Shown piece by piece: positions 1-11,700 of a DNA stretch of 64,000 nucleotides (its first letter is position 1; each line of letters starts with the position of its first letter). Source of the DNA: Diplosphaera chodatii (lineage: Eukaryota > Chlorophyta > Trebouxiophyceae > Prasiolales > Stichococcaceae); NCBI GenBank assembly GCA_032358165.1, contig JAALGY010000021.1:1550001-1614000 (forward strand), read 5' to 3'. The notes beneath the pieces are model-generated. The model saw only the letters and a program-made list of their open reading frames with translations, was not told where the DNA came from and ran no database searches. Made by a program: the position numbers and the translations under genes.

Positions 1-495
1 GGTGTGTAGCCATCCGTGCGCCGGCAAACTATCAGTCGCCTTCATGTGGACCCTTGCATATGCTGCATGGCTTCCACAGAGCCAACTCGTGTCCTGACAC
101 CTCTGAACCGTGCGTCCAGCAGCAGTCCTGGTACCTGTGATGTATGCTCGCAGTGATGCACTGTAGTCTAATCAGCCTTTCTGTGCAGCGACCTTGATAT
201 CATGATGTGCAATCATGGTAGGAGATAATGCTATGACACGTGAATCAGAGACACAGTGCTGCATGGCGTGCATGAGCCAGCACGCAGTCCTGCAGCTCGC
301 ACTTGCTTCAGGTAGACTAGGCCTAGCAGTCCATGAAACACTGACACCTAGCCTTGTTAATAGACGCCCATCAGCCAGGCAGCGATGTCTCGCAAAAAGC
401 TCATGCCCTGAGGTTGCCAATTGGTGCCATAGTTCAATAGTTCTGTCCACACAAACATGGAATGAAGGTGGGTGTTCGCGGCCCGCAGCCGCCGT

Positions 496-702
496 TTATT
501 TATGCATTCCCCTGGCAGCTTCCTTGTCTTGGCGGCCTTGTACTTCCCCAGCAACCAACCTATTCAGAATTGACCAGCACAGCATCGTCAGTGCGCAAAT
601 TCCGTTGCTGATGAACAAGAGACCGCAACCTTTAACTTTAACTGGCCTTGCAATAATGTTGCCCTGCACCACTTCCAGCTCAGCAGGCACGGCTCTCTGA
701 AA
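496..702 (-). other. Possible terminal exon of an unidentified gene (weak)
   Basis: An open frame on the minus strand follows a good-looking splice acceptor (pyrimidines then CAG near 703). It codes about 68 residues with one hydrophobic stretch (GCGLLFISNGICALTMLCW) that could be a membrane helix, flanked by basic and polar residues, and ends in a stop at 496. I found no upstream exon that joins in phase before gene A starts on the other strand at 1008. It may be a chance open frame. The rest of 1-1007 shows nothing I can support. Confidence 0.2.
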
Positions 703-1007
703 GACAACGCGCGCGGTGTGCGAAAGGAACACAGCACTCGAGGCTTTCAGGTGCGTGCAACCCCATGCGCATCGATCGGGCTCTGCCTTGCTTCCTTCGT
801 GTTGCCTACACACCAGCTGCATGCACCGTTGCCTTGTGTTGGATTGCAAGGTGTGTGCAACAATCAGGGGAGGGGAGGAGAGTTGTTGCAGTAGCAGATA
901 ATCGCATGACAGAGCACCTTGCTGCACATGAAGACAGTTCGTTGTGTCACATGCAACCGGCTTTGCCATTGCAGTGAGCTGATGTGACAGCCACCCGCAA
1001 AGCAAGA

Positions 1008-4000
1008 ATGGCTTCGTGGGCCGTGCCTCATGGCCAAAACAGCAGGGCGTCCATGCTTGACATGCCTTCAGAACTACTCCAGCAGTTTTGCAGCTTCCTG
1101 GACGACCCTTGTGACCTTGCAAGCTGCCGGATGGTCGATACGAGGTACATGCACTACATGTGATGCGCAGGCGCCTCTCTCAAATGCATGGCAAGTCGTT
1201 GCGCTGGTGAGCACTCATAACAGCACATAATACTATTCCAGCTTTGTTGCACAGGGCTATTCACCATGAAGTGTTGTGGCGCAGGTTCCGCGATGCGGCA
1301 AGGGCTGCTGTGCAGCGTGCTGAGCCGCATTACCCAGAATTCCTCGACCTTGCATTGCAATACCGCTACCCGCTGCGCCATCTCAGCACTGCTGAACTGT
1401 CATTTTGCAGCCTGGATCCATTCCTTGCAAAGGTGCAGAAAGGTTGCATGGTGTGTCTGCACAGCGTCCCATGACCCCGGCTACAGGCTGCAGCTGCCCA
1501 CGCACACGACAACAAACATAGGGTTGTCCACCATCTTTTGCAAGGTGCGTGTCAATGGAACATGCATGCGCAGTATGCAGTGTGGGTTGACGCGTCAACG
1601 TGTGTACAGGCTCCCAGCACCTTGACGTCTCTGGACGTCGATTGGAAGACGTTGATGGAGCACTGGGGTCGGCGTCATGCGGCACGCACGCTGCACATGG
1701 CCAACTGGCTGCAGGGCATCTCCAGCCTGCGCTCTCTATCTTGCCCAGTGAGCACATCTGTAGCCCCTCCGTCCTCTGCATGGGCCGCAAAATATGCATG
1801 TGCTGGGTGGTAGTGGCACAGAGGGAGGTGTGCGTGACCCTCTGCAGGCCCATGCTCTGAGCTCCTCCCTGCGCCTCTCAACCTGCTCTGAGTATGATGC
1901 TAGCTGTGATTGCTGCTGTGCAGGCACCCAGACCGTTTGGATGCCAGCATCGCATATGTATATCATCATGCTGCAATGACAGCCAACACTGACCGCACAC
2001 CTCGCTGCATGTCGCAGGTCGAGGGGAGTACCCTGGACTTCCTGCAGCCACATCTCAGCGGCCTCACCGCGCTGACGCTGACATTTGCAAATGATCTGAC
2101 AGACTGCCAGGTAGGTGCAAACAAAGGCATGCAAGATTACGAAGCCAACAGATGGGCTGGCTGCTGTAGATGCACAGCACATGAGGCTCTACCTGAGTGT
2201 GGGCATTCAGACCTCCTGCGTATCTGCAGGCGCTCGGGTGCCTGACGAACGTACTGCGTCTGAGACGCCTGAGAATCGTCATGTACTGGCCACCGGGGTG
2301 CCAGCTGCTGAATGTGGTGACCAACCTGACATGCCTCCAATCGCTGCGCTTGCCGCTTGGTGGCTGACCCGTCGCCACTCTCGACGCTTGGGTAGGGCGT
2401 GCTTGAGCACAGGGGCATCATGATGCTGCAGGACATGTGCAGGCACGCTGCTGCTTCAGGCCACACATTCATGCAGGCACCTGACTGCCTTCGAGCTGGG
2501 CGTGAGCATGTGTGACGAAACAAGTTGTGACACCGACGAGGACATCGCAGCGTTGGTCAAGGCTTTGCCAAAGCTACGTGCAATGAAGCTAATTGAGTGC
2601 GGAAACCTGGCAACCAGCTCAGGTTTGCTTCACAGAGCACCGCAATGTGTCATGGAGCTCATGCAGCACGCATGTCAGGGTGTCTCTGGAGCTTGCAGAG
2701 CACAGTGCCAGGTTGCAAAACACCACATGGCCCTGAGCATGTGAAGCCTCTGCAGGGTGTGGTCAGCTGTCAAAGCTGAGGAGGCTGCAGCACCTGCGCT
2801 TGGATGGTTGCTTCAGGCGCGGAAATTACGGCCTGGTCGCAGCTCTGGCCACCATGACAGGTACCATCATACAAGGTCGTCTGCACCCTCAAGCCCAGTA
2901 GTGGCTGGTCAGGCACTCTGCTGACAAGCAATTGGATGTGACCTCTTCTGCCATACCATCTTGCAAGCACGAGCAAACTCACTGGCTGCTCTACTGACAC
3001 AGGCCTGGAGGCACTTGAGATCTCGCGTTGGAGCGTGACTGAGCATGCGATGGCTGGCATCGCTCAGCTCTCATCCTTGACCGGCCTGTTTGCTCATCTT
3101 TCGGGCTCTGCGAGGTGCGCTGCCGGAGCGAGCAGTGCTGACACTGTCGATTGTCTGTGCAAGTTGCGGCATTCGCGCTCATGCAAACTCATGAGCCTCG
3201 CTCCTCACAGCAGCCCAGCACCCAGGCTTCCTGTGCGGCGTGTATCTTGCATGGAAATGCGAGCGCTCGCAAGGTGACACGAGCATGCGACGGGCAAATT
3301 GACCAGGCACTGCTGCACCCTGCAGCGCCATGGACGGCATGATGAGGGCCCTGGGTCCGCGGCTGCAGCGGCTTGTGGTTTATGCTTTGGACCGCCAGCC
3401 CGACAGCAGCTACAGCTTACTGCCCGCAATTTTGAAGCACTGTACGCTGCTGAGTCACTTGGACCTGCCCCCTGGATATACACAAGGGGTGATGTTCCTG
3501 AACAAAGCCATGAACTGACGCTTGTTCTCTCCTGTATGCAAGTCCACAGCCCACATGAGGTGTATGCAATCATGGCTGCGAGTGTCATAGCAACGTGGCT
3601 CACATGTCGTGTCTGCAGGAACTGCTGGCGTCTGCGCGGCTGACCAGCTGCAGGCAGCTGTCACTGTGTCGCATTGCAGAGGTGTGCTCGGCGGCCACAA
3701 GTTGACCACACACATCAAAAGTGTTGTGCATGGTCGAAACACCTGCAACTTTCATATTGCACCGTCACTACTTTTCGTCAGCACCCGCCAGAGTGTGCAG
3801 GCAAAGCGGCTGCTTCCGCATGTTCCTGAGCTGCGCCGCCTGCAGCTGCACCTGGACAACAAGGCAGCTGTGGCAGAGGTATCCATGCTTGAAGGTGGGT
3901 GACATTGGCGCTCTCCCCATGCACACCAGCCCCTCCTGAACTCTGAACCGCCATACAGGCCTGGGGACATTTGGAGTATGCACCTCTTGTTCACAGAGCC

Positions 4001-5072
4001 AAACATGCGCGCACGCACAAGTGCTTCGCTCTGCAGGCCTGCAACGCCTTACCTGTCTCAGCTCAGCGTCAAGATCAACGATATGACGACCGTACCAGCA
4101 AACTGTTTGCTCGAGGTACGTGAGGTACGTAAGCATGTAATTGGCACGCAGCTCGCGTCGTGGTACAGATGTAGATTGCATTGTGCTGCTGCGATTGCAG
4201 GCGCTTGCCTCCTGCAGAAGCCTCACGTGGCTGCAGCTGGCTGATCACAGTTCCCAGGGCTTGAGCAGCATGCTGGGTCGCCCCAAACCCCGGGTATGTA
4301 CATACCCATGCCTGCCGCACCTGCTGCAGTGATGCTTGGCAGGCATTGTGCATGCCTCATGGGGCACTGCCACTGCAGTAGTGTACCTGGCGATGAAGCA
4401 GCATGCTCGACATGATCTGGCATCTGGTCTGACCAAAGGGCGGGGTGTTGCTGCGCCTGCATCTTGGCCCCAACCGGATTCTGTTGTCAGCAGGGCATCA
4501 GCCTTATGCGGCTGAGGGCGCTGACAGCCCTGCCGCGGCTGACGGTGCTGAACCTGCACCAAGTGCTCTGGGCGGAGGACGCTGTGACCTCGGCGTTGAC
4601 GGTGCTTGCAGCCAGCCTGCCGCATCTGCGCGTCCTCAATGTACCAACCTATGTGCTGGTGCGTCGGAACGGGTGTCCACCTGTGGGTGTGTTCGCCCCT
4701 GCTGCGCACCTCTACACTGATCTGCTACCCAGTCTACGTTGTGTCAAACCTGCCCTTGATATGCATGTTGCAGCAGCCAGCGTTTTTGAGTCGATTTGGT
4801 TTGGCAGAGCAGTCCGCGCCTCAACCTACAAGCTGCAGATATCCAAAGCCTGAGTGGTGTGGCGCTTTGGTGTGCAGCTGCGGAGCCCGGCAGTGGTCGT
4901 CAGCTCTGTGGTGCGGAAGCACGCCTGCATCTATGAGTTGCGGGATCCGCCCGGGCGCCGGCTGCGGCGGTGGCCACGGCGTTCAACCCTGGGCCGTGTC
5001 GGCCGGTCTCCTGGGCCTGGACTCAAGTTGTGGTCTGTCATGGAGGAGCACCGCTGGTTGTGGGACGAGTGA
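1008..5072 (+). CDS. F-box/leucine-rich-repeat protein, copy A
   Basis: Likely substrate-recognition subunit of an SCF-type ubiquitin ligase; the target is unknown. The ATG at 1008 opens MASWAVPHGQNSRASM, parallel to the MASRP start of copies C and D. An F-box follows (SELLQQFCSFLDDPCDLASC), broken by a donor at 1145. Later exons on the same strand carry Leu-rich repeat segments: YPLRHLSTAELSF near 1370, LTSLDVDW near 1625, LDFLQPHLSGLTALTL near 2040, LTALPRLTVLNLHQ near 4515, and LPHLRVLNVPTYVLV near 4620. The last exon ends in a signature shared by all four copies, ELRDPPGRRLRRWPR ... HRWLWDE, with a stop at 5070-5072. About 14-16 exons are implied. It is the only copy on the plus strand and has no BET gene beside it. 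Exon limits are approximate; the family call is firm. Confidence 0.85.
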
Positions 5073-6327
5073 GCGAGCGGGACTTGTGTGCGGAGACAGG
5101 CTGCAGTCTCTGTGTGTCAACCTGGTGCATGGTCTTGTGATGATGCCCATGTTCTGTCAACAGCAGTAGCACTGCTGGGCGATTGATGACGACGTCGGCA
5201 GCTCCTGAGCTTGACAGCTCTGCAGAATACTCTGCAGTGCTGGCAGCTTGTCGACAAGTACAACTGTGTCAGCAAACTGTGGTGGTTTAGGTTCTTCATG
5301 CCCAACATCAAGTAATGCGCCTACACTTACAGTTTGAAAGTCCACGCACGCATCGGCTTGGCTGGCTGCAGACAGCATGATATTGCTGCGGCGCTTGCCG
5401 ATGAAAATCCAGCCACATCGATGTATGTACCTGCCGTCCCCATGAGGCCACTCATTGAGTTGTGTCGGATGTGTCTGGTCGCCGGAGCACCAATCCCCTT
5501 CCCGCTGCTGGCAACCCAAACAAGCAAAGCGCCAAGCGGCGTTGCCGCCGCTGCTGCACCACTCACGCCCTTCCTGCCAACACATTAATCAGCTGCATGG
5601 CTGAGGTGATGACGGCGGCTGGCAGCAGTCCACTCCACCGCTGCCACACGACTGCAGGCGGCTGCCGTGGTAGCAGCCCACCAGCGGCGTAGGCGGTTGC
5701 GGTGGCAGGGGCCTACCTGCAGCAGCTGCAGCCGCAGCTGCGCAAGCTGCGCCTCAGGTAGCATCATAATGTATTGTGCCACGCAGGAAGTGGTACAAAG
5801 GGAGAATTGACCATGCACACCCAATGGTGATCGCAACCATTCGAATACGAAAGGCGGATACTTCCCAGCCACCATGTGTTTGGTCACTTCCATTCCGACT
5901 GCCGCACACCCCAAAATGCTGACTGCTTGTTGTCTACACACGACAGGTGCACGCAACCCCTTAAGCTCTCCAACGGCACAGCCAGCGCTTGATGCAGGCA
6001 TCAAGGGCAGCATGCAAACGGACAAGAGTGATGTTACTGCAGGGTGGGCTGAATGAATGAAGGCGATTACATCCCATATACTCCACTGGGCACACAACAA
6101 GTCAATGCTGGTGTCCAAGAACTGTGGAGCACCAGGGTTTAGCACAATGGCCGACACCCTGGATGCACCCGAAGGCACACGGGGCAACAACTCAAAACCA
6201 TCAAGGCTCAAATGAGTGCAGCCAGGGTGGGCTGCCGTGGGTTAATTGAAAAGTGGCGTATACAGTATCGATTAGACCGAGGCTCTGCCCCGCACAACTC
6301 AACAGGAGGCACAATGCCACCTGGCCA
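5073..6327. other. Spacer between F-box gene A and the tRNA; no gene supported
   Basis: About 1.25 kb with no recognisable gene. A minus-strand open frame at 5585-6211 (about 208 codons) has no ATG at its start and no recognisable domain. A Leu/Gln-rich stretch near 5705-5755 reads as LRR-like on both strands (AYLQQLQPQLRKLRLR on plus) and ends in a possible donor. It could be a relic of an F-box/LRR copy, but I cannot join it to anything. Confidence 0.4.
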
Positions 6328-6400
6328 TCCGTTATAGTATAGTCGGCTAGTATACGCGGCTCTCACCCGCGAGACCCGGGTTCGATTCCCGGTGGCGGAA
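6328..6400 (+). tRNA. tRNA-Glu (anticodon CTC)
   Basis: Folds as a complete 73-nt cloverleaf without an intron. The acceptor arms TCCGTTA/TGGCGGA pair over 7 bp with two G-T wobbles, and the discriminator base is A at 6400. The D stem is GTAT/ATAC. The anticodon stem is CGCGG/CCGCG around loop CTCTCAC, giving anticodon CTC, which reads GAG (Glu). The T arm is CCGGG/CCCGG with loop TTCGATT and an intact B box. CCA is not encoded, as expected for a nuclear tRNA gene. Its 3' end is the seed of the tandem array that follows at once. Confidence 0.92.
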
Positions 6401-8112
6401 GCGTTTTGTTTGCCCCGGTGTGGGCTCTGCCTTTTGCTTGGGAGCCCTTTTTCGCCCTGCCCGCACCCCGCCAGGTGCGGTGTGCCGGGTGCTGGGGCGG
6501 TTGCCCGCGGGCTGCGCCCCTTGCGGGCGGCCGCCGGCCCCTTGTTCCCCGGGCTTTCGATTCCCGGTGGCGGAAGCGTTTTGTTTGCCCCGGTGTGGGC
6601 TCTGCCTTTTGCTTGGGAGCCCTTTTTCGCCTTGCCCGCACCCCGCCAGGTGCGGTGTGCCGGGTGCTGGGGCGGTTGCCCGCGGGCTGCGCCCCTTGCG
6701 GGCGGCCGCCGGCCCCTTGTTCCCCGGGCTTTCGATTCCCGGTGGCGGAAGCGTTTTGTTTGCCCCGGTGTGGGCTCTGCCTTTTGCTTGGGAGCCCTTT
6801 TTCGCCCTGCCCGCACCCCGCCAGGTGCGGTGTGCCGGGTGCTGGGGCGGTTGCCCGCGGGCTGCGCCCCTTGCGGGCGGCCGCCGGCCCCTTGTTCCCC
6901 GGGCTTTCGATTCCCGGTGGCGGAAGCGTTTTGTTTGCCCCGGTGTGGGCTCTGCCTTTTGCTTGGGAGCCCTTTTTCGCCTTGCCCGCACCCCGCCAGG
7001 TGCGGTGTGCCGGGTGCTGGGGCGGTTGCCCGCGGGCTGCGCCCCTTGCGGGCGGCCGCCGGCCCCTTGTTCCCCGGGCTTTCGATTCCCGGTGGCGGAA
7101 GCGTTTTGTTTGCCCCGGTGTGGGCTCTGCCTTTTGCTTGGGAGCCCTTTTTCGCCCTGCCCGCACCCCGCCAGGTGCGGTGTGCCGGGTGCTGGGGCGG
7201 TTGCCCGCGGGCTGCGCCCCTTGCGGGCGGCCGCCGGCCCCTTGTTCCCCGGGCTTTCGATTCCCGGTGGCGGAAGCGTTTTGTTTGCCCCGGTGTGGGC
7301 TCTGCCTTTTGCTTGGGAGCCCTTTTTCGCCCTGCCCGCACCCCGCCAGGTGCGGTGTGCCGGGTGCTGGGGCGGTTGCCCGCGGGCTGCGCCCCTTGCG
7401 GGCGGCCGCCGGCCCCTTGTTCCCCGGGCTTTCGATTCCCGGTGGCGGAAGCGTTTTGTTTGCCCCGGTGTGGGCTCTGCCTTTTGCTTGGGAGCCCTTT
7501 TTCGCCCTGCCCGCACCCCGCCAGGTGCGGTGTGCCGGGTGCTGGGGCGGTTGCCCGCGGGCTGCGCCCCTTGCGGGCGGCCGCCGGCCCCTTGTTCCCC
7601 GGGCTTTCGATTCCCGGTGGCGGAAGCGTTTTGTTTGCCCCGGTGTGGGCTCTGCCTTTTGCTTGGGAGCCCTTTTTCGCCCTGCCCGCACCCCGCCAGG
7701 TGCGGTGTGCCGGGTGCTGGGGCGGTTGCCCGCGGGCTGCGCCCCTTGCGGGCGGCCGCCGGCCCCTTGTTCCCCGGGCTTTCGATTCCCGGTGGCGGAA
7801 GCGTTTTGTTTGCCCCGGTGTGGGCTCTGCCTTTTGCTTGGGAGCCCTTTTTCGCCCTGCCCGCACCCCGCCAGGTGCGGTGTGCCGGGTGCTGGGGCGG
7901 TTGCCCGCGGGCTGCGCCCCTTGCGGGCGGCCGCCGGCCCCTTGTTCCCCGGGCTTTCGATTCCCGGTGGCGGAAGCGTTTTGTTTGCCCCGGTGTGGGC
8001 TCTGCCTTTTGCTTGGGAGCCCTTTTTCGCCCTGCCCGCACCCCGCCAGGTGCGGTGTGCCGGGTGCTGGGGCGGTTGCCCGCGGGCTGCGCCCCTTGCG
8101 GGCGGCCGCCGG
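6376..8112 (+). repeat. Tandem array of about ten 175-bp units derived in part from tRNA-Glu
   Basis: The start of the unit recurs at 6376, 6551, 6726, 6901, 7076, 7251, 7426, 7601, 7776 and 7951, always 175 bp apart. Copies are nearly identical. The first unit is the real tRNA 3' end; all later units carry it with a 2-nt CT insertion in the T loop (CCCGGGCTTTCGATTCCCGG then TGGCGGAAG). The other roughly 145 bp are GC-rich and hold a perfect hairpin (CCGCACC, 6-nt loop, GGTGCGG) and a GCCCGCGGGC palindrome. Because 175 is 3x58+1 and the unit has almost no stop codons, several frames on both strands stay open for 550-650 codons; these are artefacts, not genes. The last unit breaks off at about 8112. 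Confidence 0.97.
6404..6407 (+). terminator. RNA polymerase III terminator of the tRNA-Glu gene
   Basis: A run of four T begins 4 nt after the tRNA discriminator base, the usual Pol III stop signal. The same T4, and a later T5, recur in every 175-bp repeat unit. Confidence 0.6.
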
Positions 8113-8330
8113 ACCCCTTGCTTGTCATGGCAGAAACTTGTGGTTTTGTTGCCAGATGTGGGCATGATGAACTACGTTATTGGAAACACGACTTTTTGCC
8201 CCGATGTGGGTTTCACTGTTTGCTGTGGGCACCTTTTTGCCCGGTGTCAGCTCCTCGGCTGTGCTCTGGCCCGCGTGCTGCACCGGCGGCCCGGGGGCCG
8301 GGCCGCCGCCGCCGTGGTTTCGACATATTT
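8113..8330 (+). repeat. Degenerate repeat units at the right edge of the array
   Basis: Beyond the perfect array the sequence still echoes the unit: GTTTTGTTGCCAGATGTGGG near 8142, CTTTTTGCCCCGATGTGGG near 8192, and a GC-rich stretch (GGCCCGGGGGCCGGGCC) near 8287. They look like old, decayed copies outside the part that is still homogenised. Confidence 0.6.
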
Positions 8331-8715
8331 GTAGGTCATCGCCTGGGAGTCTTCATGCATGGTGTTGTGTAGCATTCTCGGCCACACTTGGGGAGCTTTA
8401 CTTCGTAGAGGGGTCCACCATGTCAGAGGAACTGTGTCAAGGATGTGCCCGCTTGACAACATGACCTTGTCGTGATCGGCAGACCACCATGTCCCCCTGT
8501 CCTTTTATGGTTGATGGGCTGCAGCCGGTTTCGGCTTGACTGAGTTCAGGTCCACTTACTGATGATTTAAAACGATGCATTGTACTAGCATTCCATGCAT
8601 CGCAAAGCGGCATCACAGAAACATCATGTGGACGTGATCCCATGACCATCATGTGCCAATGCACAACGTCAGATCACCAACACGTCTCCACTACCATGGT
8701 CCACCGGCTACCACG
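8331..8715. other. Spacer between repeat array and F-box gene B
   Basis: Roughly 385 bp forming the 3' flank of minus-strand gene B. I see no gene, RNA or clear repeat in it. Confidence 0.4.
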
Positions 8716-11700
8716 TCAGGGCTGCATGCCCACCGTCCCCGCTTCATATCTTGAACCTCGGTACAAAATGGGTCTTAATCCGTCCCACAGCCAGCGGTGC
8801 GTCTCCAGCACAGGCCACGGCGTGTTCGCAGGGTCCTCCGCAGCCGCGCCCAGGGTGCCGCACCGTGGCCACCGCCGCAGCGGCCGCCCCGGTAGATCAG
8901 GCAACTCGTAGCTGGCCAGCAAAACATCCTGGGTACCGTCTGGATCCTGCAGCTCGGCACACCGCGAGTTGGACTCCAGAGTAGCCAGCTGGCAAGGCAC
9001 GGTAGGCATACTACGTCTACTACTAGGCCGGCAGGTGACGTAGGCGCACCAATATGCGGTCAGGTAGATGCAAGACGCGCAGGCGGGGCAAGCGAGCCAC
9101 CAGCCATGCTGCCATGTCTCCACCCCCTGACCATGGCCAATGCACTTGGCACAGGTTCAGCACCGTCAGCCGCTGCAATGTTGTCAGCGCCTTCAGGTTT
9201 GTGTCAAAGCCCTGGGCACCGAGGCTGCAAGTCTTGCTCATTGACAAAGGCAACAGCAGCCGGGTGCGACTTCGGTCTGGCATGGTGCTTGTGATGCAGT
9301 TCACATGGACATCATGTTGATGGCAGTAATAGTGCTTGTTCATCAGCATGCACGCAGTTGATACCAGTGGGTTGCAACCATCACGCAGCTGCAACATTGT
9401 CAGTTTGCTGCAGGCAGCTACTGCCTGCACCAGCATTGACACCGGGCGCTTTACGTTCTACTTGCAAAGTCCAACACATCAGCAGGGTCGCTGGCTGGAG
9501 CCAGCTGGATGGATGGACTCTACGCACATCAAGTGCATTGTGCCCTGAGCCGTCTCTGCGCATTTGAATGTCTATGCTAAGAGCCGCAAGATGCGGAAGA
9601 TGTCGCAAACCTGCAAAAACAACACAAGATATGCAAACATGGCCTGTGCATCAAGCCACCTCAGGGCTGCACGATGCTAGCAAGTATAGTCGGTGGATCA
9701 ATGACATACAGTGCCTCATGGTCCTGGTGTACGAACCATCCGTGATGAACGCGAGGCTATGCACACACTCCATCCTGTCGGAGGCGATTCGCAGGCGGCG
9801 CAGCTGCTGGAAATGCGATAGCACCAGTAGGGCCTGCATTTCATCAGGCCTCGCTCGGCAGCATGCCGAAGCCGAAGCTGAACCAAAGCCACAAGAGCAC
9901 TGCAATAAGAGTCTCAAACACACATGCTGCACACACAGTCTGCTGCATTTGTGACCTCCACAGACGTGCAGCCAGCAGTCGGCCTTCCCTGCACGACTGC
10001 CAACAGCGCACCTTCGAACCCCAGTGGCTGAGGTGCAGCTGGATGCAGCTTGTCGGCGGTGCACAAGCCAGCAGTTCCTGCGAGGTCGACACACATGCTG
10101 TTGTCAAGTGTGACTATGGTGAGGCATTGCAACTGCCGCATGAAATGCAGCAGACTGGCGGCGTATGTCATCGCACATCGCAGAACGGGGGGTCTGTCAC
10201 ATCTCAAGTGCACAGAATGCTGTGGACACGTACGGCTTCAGCTGTGCTCAGCGGCAGGTAGTCGACTTCCAGGTGTGCCAGCTGTGGGCAACGCTGCAGT
10301 ACCGCAACCACATGCTTGTTGCAACTCCTCCACTCAGATCCCACAAATATGCCAAGCGGACCCTGCACTGATAGCCACCGCAGGCGAGGACCCAGTGCTG
10401 CGAGCATGTCTGCCGCGGCGCTGCAGAGCACAGAATGACTGGGGTCATTAGTCGGTATGCACACACTCATGCGATCTGCCAGATGACACTCGACTCGGCA
10501 TGCATGGTGCCCATGGTTTGGGCGCAGCATTGCTGTTGGGTATTCGGTCTCCCAGTCCCCGTCCCGGCACACTCTGCTCTTGCAACAGTCTGCTCTCAGC
10601 CCTGTGCAACCAGCTCTTAGCCGACTGAGCTATGCGCACCCCTCGGAGCCCCTTTCGCGTCCAAAATCGGCACGGAGAGCCGTCAACTTGCCGAGCTGGG
10701 CAATAACAGGCATCGCAGGCTGCTCTATCCAAGAGCTGTGCGAGATGTCAAGTGCTTCCAGACCTGGCGTCAAGCAACCGGCCACAGTTAACACCAGTGC
10801 TGTTGCACAACAGCAAATGTTTTGTTCTGGCATCAGCATGGCGCATTGCCATGGTTTCCAGCCAGGTCGCACACAGCCTATTGCGCACTTGGCTACCGGC
10901 TTATGCAGTGCAACGCAGCAAAGTCACAATTTTGGCACCGGCAGTAAAGACCCCTGCTGCTGTGACGCTACCTGTCATGGTGGCGAGGGCTGCCTGCAAG
11001 CCGTGGTGTGTGCAGCACGGAAAGGCCGCTGCCAGGCTCAGGTGCTGCAGCTTGCTGAGATTCGAAAGTTGATCAAAACCTGCACGATGCATAAGCTCAG
11101 CGTTGCAAAGAATTTCAGGAACTCTGGGAACACTGTGTTGCTGCAGAACTGTCACCAAGGCACGATATCGCAAAGGTATGATGCATGTGAGGCACTCCAC
11201 GGGCAAACCTGCATCCGTTGCAGACTTTCCGCCGCCCGAAAGGTTCAACGCACGAAGCTCCGGCATATCAGCTGCTAGCGCTGCTATGAGCTGATTGCCA
11301 TCGCAACCCAGTGCTGGATGTAGGTGCAAGGGGGTGAGTTGGCTGCACACACATGAAACGCCTGTTGTTGTGCCACACTTGACGGGCAACAGTTGACGGT
11401 GAGTCCACCGCAGCGACTGACGTGGATGAGCACATGAATGGATGTGGTCAAAGCTGAGCTGCAAGCATAGCCTGCACATCTTGCTACGTGATTGCGAGTG
11501 CTGCTGCGTCAAAAGCTGCAGGATATCTGCATCCTGGCAACTCGGCTGGCGTTTCGATGGCAGCTGTCGTTGATGGAGCCACTTGACATGCGTGGCCCAT
11601 GCCAGCAGTTGTACATATATGTGGCTGTTCCCGGGTGCAGATTGTAGCCAAAGAGGTGAGTCGCAGCATTGGGTGTACTTGCCTGATTACAACAACTGAT

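Noticed and set aside
496..1122. 208-codon minus-strand open frame reaching into gene A
   Set aside because: It overlaps the start and F-box exon of gene A on the other strand. Only the part after the acceptor near 703 has any coding look, and that is listed with low confidence.
5585..6211. 208-codon minus-strand open frame
   Set aside because: No ATG at its start, no domain, and a composition that looks like translated spacer; not joined to any other exon.
6376..8112. CRISPR-like array
   Set aside because: The whole 175-bp unit is repeated, with no unique spacers between short repeats, and the context is a eukaryotic nuclear genome.
6208..8372. Very long open reading frames (550-650 codons) in several frames on both strands
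   Set aside because: They are produced by the 175-bp tandem array: the unit length is 1 modulo 3 and has almost no stop codons, so the frames cycle and stay open. The translations are the same low-complexity text repeated in three frames.
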